This document shows, piece by piece, positions 50,098 through 61,312 of a stretch of 64,000 nt of DNA; position 1 is the stretch's first letter; each line of letters begins with the position of its first letter. The stretch spans positions 24,610,286 through 24,674,285 of the forward strand of contig QCXZ01000064.1 in NCBI GenBank assembly GCA_025024175.1, written 5' to 3'. The translations under genes were made by a program, and so were the position numbers. The stretch is from Rhyzopertha dominica. Taxonomy: Eukaryota > Arthropoda > Insecta > Coleoptera > Bostrichidae. Below the pieces are notes generated by a model. That model made no database searches. It was not told where the DNA came from and saw nothing but the letters and a program-made list of their open reading frames with translations.

Positions 50098-51982
50098 TGT
50101 TATTTAAATATTTTGAAAATACGAAAAGTTTATAAATTATGACATTTTTAACAATTCTTAGGTTAGGTGAAAGGTTTGATTGACGTTCAAAAAACTACGT
50201 GGCGCGCCATTTTAAAATTTTCACCAGATGCAATGAAATGGAACATTAATCGGAATTTGTATATATATAGATCATTGAAAGTGAAAGCGAGTGGTTATAC
50301 ACATTACGTTGTACAATACTTATTTGAATTGCAGTAGAAGATACAAGGCGAAAATAAACTTGTCATTCTACGCTACGCTACGGCAAACATATTCAATGAT
50401 TTTTTTATTTAATTCCCCAATGATTTCGTTTACTTTTAGACGTTTAAATCCTAATTTCTCAAACTTTTCAATCCTATTGGTCAAAACGAAGAGCGATGCT
50501 ACGAGCGTCGCGTGGTACGAGTGTCCTCAAAGTTTAAAATGTACAATTATCTATTCAACAGATAAGCTGCTGTGCAAACTTTGCCCTTATCCCATTAATA
50601 TCATATTGTCCAAAATATAGACAAGTTTATAATAACTATAGATACGTACTTATGTCGAATAANAAATAAACACAAGCTATATTGTCAAGTTAATATAACC
50701 ACAAAGAAGCACTACTTCTGCAGCAGTTATTCATCAGGATACTGTTGTATCATACTTTTTTGAAACATACAAAAATCAGTTTATTTTTCACATTCATCAT
50801 GTGCATGGCACTGCCAAATTAATCCATTAAGCATCCAAGATAGGCATCATTTATTTCCATTTCGAAAACTATCATACCTCATCTTTTCCAAGTGGCACCT
50901 TCTTTAGTGTAGCACCTATGTTAAGAGGCTAAGTTGTAATTTTGCTTGCAGTAATTAGCTTGTCTACAGAGTGTGCATGTTCATGAACAAATGAGATTTT
51001 TCTTCTATATATTCTACATAATGGTGGACATAGATTTGCTATTTGCCATTTCATTTGTTCTATCTTATTCTTATAATCGGTGTTCACCGCAGTATAACAG
51101 TCTATGGTAGCCAACTTTTCTATTTGATGTTGTAAACTAGTGGTTTAAATGACGAAATTTTAAAATTTTTGAGAATTTACTGGTGTATATTAAACAAAAT
51201 TGAACATCAACTAACCGAGATATCGACTACAAGTTTGTTATTTTAAATAGAACGACTTCATTTTTTATAGTGCATTCAATTAAGGGCGTTGCATTAAACA
51301 AAAAAGTGCTAAGGTACCACTACCGCCTAGTCATTTGTTTTTGAGATATCTCATGTTTAATAATTACTGTTCACAAAATAGTCTACAATAGTTAAGTTTT
51401 CTATTTGACGTCGTAGATTAGTGGTTTAAATGGGAAAGTTTTATAAATTTTGGAGAAGAATTTTGTGGTATTTAGAAAGACATCAACTGACCGAGATATG
51501 TATTACAATTTTGTTATTTTAAATAGAACGACTCCACGAAAAATCGTGAACAGCAAGTATTTAACATCAGATATCTTAAAAATAAATGACTGTAGGGTAG
51601 TGTTACCTTAGTGCTTTTTAATTTAATTCGATGCCCTTAATCGAATGCGCTATAAAAAATGTGATCATACATTTTTAAGATAACATACCTACTTGTAATA
51701 GATGTCTGTCAGTTGATGTTCAATTGTTTCGTCGAAAAATTTTCGAAAATTAATGTAACTTCTCCATTTAAATCACTAAGTCTACAAAGTCAAATACAAA
51801 ATTGGTTATTGTACACTGTTATCGTGAACACGCGGTATTTATTTTATAAAACAATGGACACATTTGCCATTCAATTTGTTTTATACCTAAATTATTTTTA
51901 TATATTCTTCTGCGTGGCATGAATTTACATATTATATTAATTTTACTTAATTATAAATAGATGAATACACACAAAAATAATT
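50098..51982. other. DNAJC1 upstream region and ACTMAP 3' flank
   Basis: No gene is supported. The first 200 bp upstream of the DNAJC1 ATG is the probable promoter. A composite repeat occupies 51110-51665. Confidence 0.4.
51110..51665. repeat. Composite direct and inverted repeat
   Basis: A block of about 140 bp (TAGTGGTTTAAATG...TTATTTTAAATAGAACGACT) occurs twice in direct orientation, at 51113-51253 and 51388-51530, clearly diverged. The sequence after the first copy (about 51265-51390) returns inverted after the second (about 51540-51660). The whole looks like two partly overlapping copies of one transposable element, or one with a complex end. Confidence 0.5.
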
Positions 51983-52815
51983 TCAAATCAGTTTATTGCA
52001 GATTAAAACAGCTTTTGATTTTAAACCTAAGTCTCCACCAATACCTCCTTCAGGCAACTTATAGGAAACATCGCTTAATTTACGATCAGGTGAAAATTCT
52101 ATTAGCTGAGAATTGCTTTCAGCCAAGTCCTGAAGTTTCCAAATGCCAATATTTTTAGATTTACCATGGCGAGTTAATACATATACAGTTTCATCGTCGA
52201 CCATTTGCACTGCACCACAAATAACTGCCCAGTGAGCTTTGTGACCTTTTTGCATACAGGGGGAATGATCTTTATCAGAATCATAACTGTAGTGAATCAA
52301 GGAAAATGAGTAACTAGTATAGTTAACTTTAAAAGTAAAAGTAAGCATTTGCAATAACATTTTATTAGTTGATGTTGTTAGTCATTCATCATTAGCTTTC
52401 AAAATGTAAAAATTTTAGATAAAAATGGAATGGAAGGATACGGCACAAGTGCGTAACCGCCACTTAGAAGAAACTCCTTTATTTCATCACTGCTTAAGTT
52501 ACCAGTATATAACTCTACTTTTTTATCATTCAAATATTCTTTTGCCAAAGTGCACATATCAGCTGCGCTAAATATTTCCCCATTATAGGTAAAATTAAGT
52601 GCTTCTGCTCTCTTCATTAACTTGTCTACATTATTTTTTGTGGCATGCTCTGTGAGCATTGCTAAAGCAACAAGTCCGCATTGTGGTCCATCTTGTAAGA
52701 TGCTGTTTAAAGCATTGTAGCTGTGCCGTAATGGATTACTAAGAAAATTCAAATCAAAAAGCTTGCAAACTTTTTGAACATCTGGATACTGGTTTGCCCA
52801 CTCATAGTTATCCAT
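51983..52815 (-). CDS. ACTMAP: Actin maturation protease (C19orf54/ACTMAP family)
   Basis: In vertebrates this cysteine protease removes the acetylated N-terminal residues of actin. Minus-strand exons are 52442-52815 and 51983-52286, a GT-AG intron, giving 225 aa (human about 350, with a long Pro-rich N-terminus absent here). The catalytic Cys region is QDGPQCGLVALAML (Cys46). Then come GEIFSAADMCTLAKEYL and, after the splice, PYDSDKDHSPCMQKGHKAHW with the likely catalytic His143. The end has LQDLAESNSQLIEFSPDRKL and LPEGGIGGDLGLKSKAVLIC, matching the family C-terminus. I chose the ATG at 52815; the frame stays open to 52932 with a hydrophobic leader that I think is untranslated. Confidence 0.88.
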
Positions 52816-53932
52816 ATCATGAAGATATATAATAGAAATTAACAAAATAAAATAGATATGGTAGTCTGGAGGTTTAAATAACAGGCACAATAAAACAAAT
52901 GCTTTGTAAATAAAAACTGAATTAAGAATCAAAACTTTTCCTTCCTTTTATTTCTAATGTCAAAATGTTTATTGTTTACAATTTTCACTTATGCAACTTT
53001 TGCTTTTTTATTTTTTGACTTTTGACGTTTTGACTTTTGTCTTTAACTATCTATTTTGCTACATTGCCAAGTATATAAAGCATATTTAAAGTGATTCTTA
53101 GTTTTTCCACTATTTAAAAGTTACCCAATTTATGTTTTTATTAATCTATTTACAGGACATTCAATATCTAGACTACGATGCTTTCTACTATTTTGACTAT
53201 TTTGAATATTTGATTATCATCGAGGTGTATAATATGTCAATGTTGATTATCCACAACTCAACTACAAGCATAACATTACTATTCTAAATTCTGTATCATC
53301 AACGCTACATATGCTACAACTGAGAAAATTTAGAAAATGTAACTTCTTGTGGCATATTTCTTTGGAAATCTTCCTCACGATAAAAAAATAATTTCCCCAA
53401 AGTGTACAAAGCTAATAAAAGATCCGATGATCTACATAATCGTTTGCAATATTATATCTAGATGCATGGATGTATGTCTAGATGAACCACTCATACTTCA
53501 TAGGTAGATAGATTTCAAGGTCCCAAAGTATAATATGCCTAAGTACTTCAAAAAGAAGTAATAATAACAATATTAAACTCTATTACGATAGCACAAAGAA
53601 TAGTTTAAACTTGGCAACCTCAAATTTCGAGTTTGACATTTTGATTGCGTTGTCGGTATGTCAGTTGCAGTTGTCACTTGTCATCATCACTAGTGTGTTA
53701 GATTAGATTAGTAGATGATTAGAAGACTAAAAGTTAAACGTAAAAAAGATATAGTTAAAAATATATACATTTTGGATTGTGATTTTCAACTTTAACACAG
53801 GTAATTTTTATGTTGGAGGACATTTAGGCATTTTGCATTTAGAGATTCAGACGTCATTGAACGTGAAAATATAAAATTTTGAATTAGCGTATATTTAATA
53901 ATTCGCGCTTTTGAGTTGAAAAGATAGAAAAA
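52816..53932. promoter_or_regulatory. Divergent ACTMAP/mL66 intergenic region
   Basis: About 1.1 kb between the two divergent start codons. It is AT-rich and contains several TTTTGAC repeats near 52975-53040. No clear promoter motif is visible. Shared regulation is inferred from the layout only. Confidence 0.35.
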
Positions 53933-54358
53933 ATGTACAAATTGGTGTCCTTGATGGAGTTTCGGCCATTACTGAAGCTTAGCCCAAAAACAGCAGAATT
54001 TCGAAACCTTTCCTTCTCTCCTGCATTAAAACTGAAGCAAAGTGAGTTGGATTATAAAATTATATATTGTTTATCTGAACTAACTACTGAAAATATTGCA
54101 GTTATTGAAGAAAAAAAAGGCAATGAAATTATTATTAGGGGCGAACATATCCCATCGCCGAGAGAGCCATATCTTGTGAAGAATGAACATCCCAGCAAGT
54201 GTCCTGTATGCAGCACTGGCTTGGAGCTCAAGCACACTGACGTTTTAATTTTAAGCCACGAAGACGAAGCACACGAAGCAAGAAAACAACTGACTCACTC
54301 AGTGGCGGCTGGTGACAAATTCTATTGGGTCGGCAGTAAAAACTTTGGTCCACTCTAG
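53933..54358 (+). CDS. MRPS18A: Mitochondrial ribosomal protein mL66 (MRPS18A)-like, short
   Basis: bS18-family protein of the mitochondrial large ribosomal subunit by homology. It is a single-exon reading of 141 aa (human MRPS18A 196). Residues about 60-85 have EEKKGNEIIIRGEHIPSPRE, followed by SKCPVCSTGLELKHTDVLIL. The C-P-x-C pair and the LKHTDVLILS block are the mL66 signature. After LILS the family continues with Q(F/Y)(I/V)R and a second Cys motif; here the frame instead reads SHEDEAHEARKQLTHS and ends KFYWVGSKNFGPL. None of the three frames restores the usual C-terminus. It could be a truncated paralogue, a retrocopy, or a gene whose last exon was replaced. Confidence 0.6.
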   Translation: MYKLVSLMEFRPLLKLSPKTAEFRNLSFSPALKLKQSELDYKIIYCLSELTTENIAVIEEKKGNEIIIRGEHIPSPREPYLVKNEHPSKCPVCSTGLELKHTDVLILSHEDEAHEARKQLTHSVAAGDKFYWVGSKNFGPL

Positions 54359-54551
54359 TTAGTCAATATTATTTATTTATAAATTACTAAATAATTTTGT
54401 ATATACTCGTAGTTGTTGTTGTTTATTACTTGCTACTTCTGTAAATTTTCATATCGCCGCAAGTTAAAAAGATAGTTCATTTGGTAACATATAGCCTAAT
54501 CTGGCAACTAGGTACATAATTTCAACGTTAAGCGTGCACCTGTACTGCACC

Positions 54552-55352
54552 CAGTGTTGCCATCCATACCATAATTATGGTATATATACCATAATGGTAT
54601 GACAAATACCATATACCATAATAAACTATTATGGTATCCACATTTTACCATAATTTGCACAGAGTCAATTTCAGTTTTTTTTTCTATAACACGAGAATTA
54701 CATCACGGCAAGCTTAATTTTCTACATCGCGTACTAGCCTCGTCACAGGGTTTCATTTCCTAGCCTCTCTCTCTTTAGAGCGAACTTTGTACTTGGTTTA
54801 TTCAAAAGTTACTTAAAATTTTGGGATTTTTTGTACAGCGATGGGTATGTAGGCACAACTTGTACTGTAATAAGCTACTAAACTAACACCTAAAAATTCT
54901 GCACAACTCTATTTAAAGAAAATGGCGGCGACTAGTTTTTCTTGTTTTTCACTAAGAAGGAGTAAAAATTACGCATACATGGCAATGACACAAATTGAAG
55001 AAGACAAAATTCGGCATTCAACTGTGAAGCAATATTTATTATACGAGGTAAGGTTAAAAAATATTTACAAAAATGAACTTTAAATACAAAATATGATAAT
55101 CTGCAAAAAATTTTTCTGAACGCTCACCACGTTATCTTTAAAGAGTTTAAAAAGACCTACAATTTGACATATAACTTAAGGTTGTACGTAAAAGAATAAA
55201 GAAAATACGAGCCTGAGAAGTTTGAAGTGGCGGACCCTGTATATGTCGTTGATCGTCAACCAACGATAATGCATATACCATAATTTGTGCCAAAATACCA
55301 TAATATTTTGAAGTTGATACCATAATTTATGAAGCCAGGCCTGGCAACACTG
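54552..55352. mobile_element. hAT transposon with ATTATGGTAT subterminal repeats
   Basis: The termini CAGTGTTGCCA and its inverse TGGCAACACTG are flanked by the perfect 8-bp duplication ACTGCACC (54544-54551 and 55353-55360), which identifies a hAT element. The left 130 bp and right 90 bp hold many copies of ACCATAAT/ATTATGGT in both orientations, as expected of transposase-binding repeats. It is 801 bp, too short to encode a transposase, so non-autonomous. It lies between mL66 and the P450 exon. Confidence 0.88.
54922..55047 (+). CDS. Possible residual first exon inside the hAT element
   Basis: An ATG at 54922 opens 42 codons (MAATSFSCFSLRRSKNYAYM...) that end exactly at a good splice donor, GAG followed by GTAAGG. 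The composition is less AT-rich than its surroundings. It may be what remains of the transposase 5' exon after internal deletion. I do not recognise the peptide and no second exon is visible. Confidence 0.25.
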
Positions 55353-55636
55353 ACTGCACCGGAGACATGAAGTCGATATATGTCGAGCCCAATCCGAAGA
55401 TGTATTCGGAAGTCCGGCAGACAGCATTAAGCGATTATATGGGTATTGGCGCTTACTTATTTTGTTATTTTCTTTTTGTGTGAAATTCTTCAATGATTTC
55501 AGATTGACTAAATTTGTAATCGATCAACAACTATACTGTTAGGAAACTGTGCAAAATCGTCTTAAATACTTTTTGTTTTTGATGAAAATAGTACGTCGTT
55601 ACTGGAAAACTATCCCAAACAAGGATGCCAATTCAC

Positions 55637-55798
55637 CTGCACTGAAAGGGACGTAACAGAACGAATGCCTTCCTAAGGAGTTTTCCGGCATGAAGCGTTC
55701 AGGATCGAATTTTTCCGGGTCAGGGAAGTACTCCGGGGCTCTATGCATTCCGAACACGTTGATCATAACTGTCACGTTCCTGGGTATTCGATAATTTC
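55637..55798 (-). pseudogene. Orphan cytochrome P450 exon (CYP4-like)
   Basis: On the minus strand a 162-bp exon is bounded by an AG acceptor (TCTAG) and a GTGAAT donor, both in the same phase. It encodes GNYRIPRNVTVMINVFGMHR, the FDPERF motif, and YVPFSAG. This is the P450 exon just before the heme-binding loop. The heme-Cys exon (PRNCIG) should follow at lower coordinates but is not present before the hAT element or mL66, and I see no upstream P450 exons. It looks like an isolated gene fragment with intact splice sites. Confidence 0.7.
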
Positions 55799-57289
55799 CT
55801 AGAATGAAGAGAGGAACATTTTTCAAATGGCAATGGCGGCGCAAATTCCATATATCATCTACAACTGCTTAATTTACTGAATGTAAACCATCTCGATACA
55901 CTTTAAGTGATTGGTTGCCTATGCTACATATTTGACCGTAATGCTTTGTGCTTTTTACAAATAGCTTTTACACTTTGTAGCGAATAAGGACTGTATGATG
56001 TTTAGTGCACCGCAATGTATAATGCTTCGATGTTAATATAAGTGAAGGTAAATTATGCACAACTGCTAAGACTGCTTTGAAATTATCTAATCTAGGTATA
56101 AGATAAACCCAGAAAACTAATTTTTGTTTGTAAGGGTAATAACATGATATCGCAAGTAGCTAATTAACTAAAAGAGGTTTAGCACATTTATATAATTTAG
56201 ATTTATTAATTTATGGTCTTCAAGATGCATTTAGTTGACCCAAAGGAAGGAAGGAAAATTTTGCGATTCCATTAATTTATCGTTAAGAACACATAGCGCA
56301 TTTAGTCTTTTAGAGACCCATCAATGTTGAAGATACAAAAAGAAACAAATGAAGGGTACATGAAAACAATAACCTTATCTACTTTAACATGATTTTAAGA
56401 TAAAGCTATTCCATAGTTTCAAAGTCTGAATCCTTATCAAACCAAGAGGTATTGAATCTTTAAATACTCGGTGCACAAGTTTACATATTCCGGAGGCAGC
56501 GCAGTGAAAAGCATATTTAATTTTAGGCTTACTTTCTTGATTTGGTTTGACTCTTGCTTGTTGAAATAATTTTTGATTATTGAGTCTCACAGTTTTATCC
56601 CAATTTAAATAAGAGTGCCGCTTTATTGGAAATGTCACTTCCAGTGTATCAAAAACGAAACTTAAGCAGTTTTACACAAAATAGTAGGTATAACAAGGAG
56701 TAGGTGGTGTCCTTTTTAGCTACTGTTTTGCAATAGATAGAAAATACGATTTAAGATATTGGCAAATATGATAGTTAAAAACAAACATCTCATAATATTT
56801 GTTTGGACGTTAAGCACTGCAAGATTTTTTCAATAAATACCGCTTCCTTCGACAGATTTATTATGCTTGTTCATTTTACCTTTTCTTCCTATTGTAAATG
56901 GTTTATGTAATTTGTTTTCAGTTTGTAAACGTTCAATTTCTTCCTTGATTTTATTTTTTCTTCATTCTCCTAGCTTCTTATTTCTTATCACATAAGCTGC
57001 CTTATCCATACACGGATATCCAAAACTGATACTTAACTGCTTATTAAATAGTGTTCGGTAAAAGATCTTGAAAGTTTTCTCTTAGTAAAACATATTAAGC
57101 ATCTTTGATGTAAGCTGCAATGACTTATTCTGCCTCGAAAGTATTGATTTTGTATTATGCAGTTGTTTAGCATGCTACAATGGTCTGTTGCAGTGCCGGC
57201 CACGGTTATTTTTTTGGTCTAGATCCACAGTGTTTCAAGTAGTTGCGAACTATAAACTCAACCTTGCTTTCCTTACTACATNAATTGAA
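55799..57289. other. Intergenic AT-rich sequence
   Basis: No gene is supported. Around 56850-57000 the minus strand has Lys/Glu-rich open stretches (KEEIERLQTENKLHKPF, GRKGKMNK) that may belong with the relic at 57290-57540. Confidence 0.35.
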
Positions 57290-57540
57290 AGAATTTCTTN
57301 CTACAAATCTTCGGCCAGATTATCGGCGATGTTTCGTTCTCTGTNTATGTANTTTGCCTGATTTGATCTGTTCCTTCATGAGGCCAACGAGATACGAATT
57401 TTGCGCATCCACAGATCCCATCATATTAAAATCTGTGAACACTTTTTCAAAACAAGCCTTCCTGCAATTGCAATTGAATGGTCGTATGGCCTTAGAGGAT
57501 AAGTTTTTTACTTGCAATCTACATCGTAGTTCGTAAATGC
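57290..57540 (-). pseudogene. Relic of a Cys-rich insect repeat-family protein
   Basis: The minus strand reads FNCNCRKACFEKVFTDFNMM followed by DAQNSYLVGLMKEQI and a basic tail. The C-x-C-x-x-x-C...F...Q-x-x-YL-x-x-L-(I/M) pattern is familiar from multicopy insect proteins that appear to be transposon-derived. Four N bases (57282, 57300, 57345, 57352) and stops further upstream break it. The family name is not known to me. Confidence 0.35.
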
Positions 57541-57576
57541 GCTGTTAGACGTCTCATTACCAATATTTACTAAATA

Positions 57577-57594
57577 ACCCCCCCCCCCCCCCCC
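57577..57594. repeat. Poly-C run
   Basis: About 18 consecutive C bases in an AT-rich context, close to several N calls. It may be an assembly or sequencing artefact. Confidence 0.7.
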
Positions 57595-57680
57595 AAGTGC
57601 GGCATAAAACGCCACGTCAAAATAATAAAATCAACATCATCCCTAAACTACCATAAGCAGTTTCGAGCTGTAGTTGTGGT

Positions 57681-57812
57681 ATACAGGCAACACCAGTTCT
57701 ATGCCGTGCTGTCTTCACTAAACCTAAACTGCACTCATGAGCTATAATGATAGAATGATAGATCTATCTGCAGTTGGTTGCCGTGCTGACAGCACAGCAT
57801 AGACATGCATTT
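57681..57812. repeat. Small interspersed TIR repeat, copy 2
   Basis: This is the reverse-oriented relative of the repeat at 10496-10632. The 109-bp core 57696-57804 has the same inverted ends (GTTCTATGCCGTGCTGTCTT / ...AGCACAGCATAGAC), and both copies share the flanking ATGCAT and CTGGT bases. Confidence 0.65.
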
Positions 57813-58410
57813 TAATTTCGATTATATACCGTATGCGCGCGGACTTGGCCTTATCAGTTCCTGTACGATAAACATTCAAGCTGTTTGTATTCCGGTTCTA
57901 GCAGGATGGCTACCTACTAGATATTTGCACATTAGTCCAAATGCATTTTTACAGTGCGATTTTCTCGAACACAAGATGACGGTATGGTCGCTATCAACTA
58001 AAAATTTTTAAGAAGCAGCTAGGGTCATGTAATATTTTATTTACGGGTGTTTCAATCTGAAAACATTTCTGAACGTCTGAAGTTCCCGATTCTAATTTTT
58101 GGACGCGTTAAACTAGAAGATTCTGACAAAATCCAGGTATTACTCACATATTACCACATTTCACGTGTAATGCCGTCAAATGCCACTAAAATTCTATGAC
58201 ACATACTCGTATCTTCTAGTGATGTCCGGTAACGTTAAATTACTTTTAATTTGATGGAAAAAAAGAAGTTGCAACTTGTGAGATTTGGTAATCTCGGTGA
58301 CCTACCTACCTATCTGAATCAACTTCGCCTACAAAGACTGAAAGTATTTGAATGCTTTTGATGCAATTCGGAATAGGTGGTACGAATTTTTTTAAAGATT
58401 TTTTGCACGG

Positions 58411-59904
58411 ACGATCTGGCAATGTCCATCGTATTATTTATTAGCAATTTCCAATTGCTCCTGTAAATCAAACAAACACTTAGAATTTTCTGTTTATCAT
58501 CTAAATACTCAATCGCTACGTAACAAAGTTTTAGAGTTAAATGCTCTTCATTTAGATTTCTCTGTCTTGTGTTTTTCTGAACATTGGCTAAAAAGTTTTG
58601 AAATTGAATCAATGTTAATAGATAATTACACTCTCTTAAGTTACTTTTGCAGATCTCTGCGTACTAATGGTGGTGTGGCTATTTTTATCTGTAAGAAACT
58701 GTTCAATCTCTTTTCAAGTAGAGATGACCTAACAGAATTGAGTATTGAAAATGTTGTTGAGATTTGTGCTGTAGAATCTGTAATACTTAATACAATAATA
58801 GTATGTGTATATCGACCACCAAGTGGAAATACTGCTGCGTTTCTCAGTACTATGCACCATCTGTTTGACATTTTATGTAACGCCAAACAGTATGTAATTG
58901 TTACAGGTGACTTTAACCTAAATTTTATGTCGAAAAACGTATCTTTCTTGAATTTCTTTGATCTTTATAGTTCATTCAACTTTCATCATACCATTTTTGA
59001 AAACACTCGTTTGCAAGCCTGTCTTGATAATTACATAACAAACTTAGAAAAGCTCTATGTTAACAGTTCTGTTATTGATTATAATATTTCCGATCATTCT
59101 GGTATTACTTTTGAAACCCATTTTTGTTTTAACAAATCCACTGTCGAAGAAAAAATAATCTATCCTATAACGGAACAAGGCCTATTTAACTTATATAATG
59201 AATTGGAATCTATAGATTGGTCATTTGTGTATGATGACAAATTAAGCATCGATGACAAATTTGATAATTTTCTTTATTTACTTTCTTCAGCAGTAAAGAC
59301 AAATCTTCCAGCACGTAGCACTAAAGGCAAATGTCAAAAGGTGATCAGTTGGTTCAATGAGGAACTTAAAAACTTAAGAAATACGCTAAGTTTATTAATT
59401 AGCTTTCATAAAAATAATAATGATCCTGGCTTATTTCAACAAATAAAAATACTTAGATCTAGATATCGTCATGAGATTAGGAATGCCAAGCAACAAGCTC
59501 ATGATAATTATGTCAGACTTGCAAAAAATCGACCAAATGCTCTCTGGAAACTAATTAATAATTTAAACAACAAAAACATGCATACTGCTGACTGTCCGTT
59601 TTCAGCTGACGAACTAAATAATTATTTCTCCACAATTGCGGCAAATATAACGGGTGGCCTGTCCCAAGATTCTAATTCTACCCTTAATACTATTTCTATT
59701 CCCTCTCAATATCCGGCTTTTTCTTTTACAGGTATTTCCTTGAATAATGTTAGAGATATTATTTCTCATCTTAAAAATACATCATCTCGAGATGTACATT
59801 ACCTGAATGTAAAAATTATAAAGCATGTAATAAATTTAATTATTTCTCCTCTAACCGTGCTCTTGAATGAATCTATTGAGGCTGGTATTTATCCTGCTGT
59901 CTAA
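58411..59904 (+). pseudogene. LINE endonuclease and linker
   Basis: The reading (before the first ATG at 58567) has YHLNTQSLRNK, the N-terminal Asn motif of APE endonucleases, then SEHWL (catalytic Glu), CVYRPPSG, VIVTGDFNLNF (Asp/Asn) and ISDHSGITF (Asp-His). The linker has KNRPNALWKLINNLNN and DELNNYFSTIAANI. It ends at a stop at 59904 just after EAGIYPAV, where the family continues into the reverse transcriptase. A short deletion near 59890 caused the frame change. Confidence 0.85.
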
Positions 59905-61228
59905 AATCGTTCCCATTTACAAAAAAGGTGACGCAAATTCTCTTAATAACTATCGCCCAATTTCCATAACACCAGTCATAAGTAAGATCTTCGAAAAAGC
60001 CTTGCAACTTCAACTATCCGAACATATGGAGCTGCATCACATATACTCCACATGTCAATATGGATTTCGTAAAACAAAATCTACATCATTAGCTGTCCAA
60101 CACTTGGTATCCTTGATTCATAATAGTTTTGAAAGTAATTTACATGGTGGGGCGGTGTTCTGTGACTTAACTAAAGCATTCGACTGTCTTTCAATTGATG
60201 TACTTGAAAGAAAATTTTGCTATTACAATTTTTCTGTAAAGTCAATCAATTTATTAACTTCATATCTAATGCCTCGTGAACAAATGGTAATATCAAAGTC
60301 AGGCAAATCGAGTTATCTACCGGTCAATCAAGGAGTTCCACAGGGATCTGTATTAGGCCCAACACTTTTCCTTATCTACATCAACGATTTAGAAAATATC
60401 ATTAAAGATGGAAACTTAATATTGTTCGCTGATGATACTACATATTTTAGTACAAACAAAAACGCTAATTTACTAAAATGCCATTTAACTGAAATGAAGT
60501 CAAACTTGTCAACTTGGTTTACATCTAATAGTCTATTACTAAATGAGTCCAAGACTGTTACGTCATGCTTTACACTAAAGAATTTAACATGCGATATAGA
60601 AAATCAAGAGTCTGTTAACTTTTTGGGAATACGATTAGATCCACAACTTACCTGGCATTCTCACATTGACTACGTTACTTCCAAGACCGCCAAAAATATA
60701 TTTCTTTTGAAATCTCTTCGCGATATAATCTCAGATAAAATCCTATTGAATGTGTATTTTGCTTACATACATGCTAGGTTAACTTATGGAATATTAGTCT
60801 GGGGGCATTCTCCTGCATCTGATCGCTTATTCAAATTGCAGCGAAGAGCTGTCAGAGTAATTGCAAATTTGGATTATCAGGCAGATTGCAGAAAATCTTT
60901 TCAAAAGTTTAAAATTTTAACATTGCCTAGCTGTTACATACTATCTTGTCTATTATTTGTTAAAACTCACTTAGGTTCTTATACTACTCGTGGTGAATCA
61001 CATATGCTTAATTTAAGGGGAAATCAAAATTTAAATGTTAATTTCCATCGTTTGCAAAGAAGCCGCCGAAGCAGTGTTTCTTACTGGGGTCCCAAACTGT
61101 TTAATAAATTACCTGCACAAATTCAAAGCTTAGATTTAACAGTTTTTAAGAAAAAAGTTAAGTCATATCTACTTTGTAAAAATTTCTACTCCTTGGAGGA
61201 ATTTTTAAATACTTCTTATTTATTATAA
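59867..61228 (+). pseudogene. LINE reverse transcriptase
   Basis: The frame overlaps the endonuclease frame by 38 bp and is the downstream part of the same ORF2 after a frameshift. Motifs in order: IVPIYKKGD...NNYRPISI, YGFRKTKST, GGAVFCDLTKAFDCL (first catalytic Asp), NQGVPQGSVLGPTLFLIYIN and LILFADDTTYF (catalytic FADD). The C-terminus has LQRRAVRVIANLDY and RRSSVSYWGPKLFNKLP, usual for jockey/CR1-type elements. No stop interrupts it up to its natural end at 61228. Confidence 0.9.
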
Positions 61229-61312
61229 TATCTTGTTTTAGTTTAGTTTATCTTTTATATAACGCTGTATTTTGACGTGTGTTAACACTGTAATTGTGAA
61301 CCAACACAAATA

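Noticed and set aside
52816..52932. Hydrophobic N-terminal extension of ACTMAP from 52932 as a signal peptide
   Set aside because: The known family is cytosolic and the extension is low-complexity AT-rich; I treat it as 5' leader, though it cannot be excluded.
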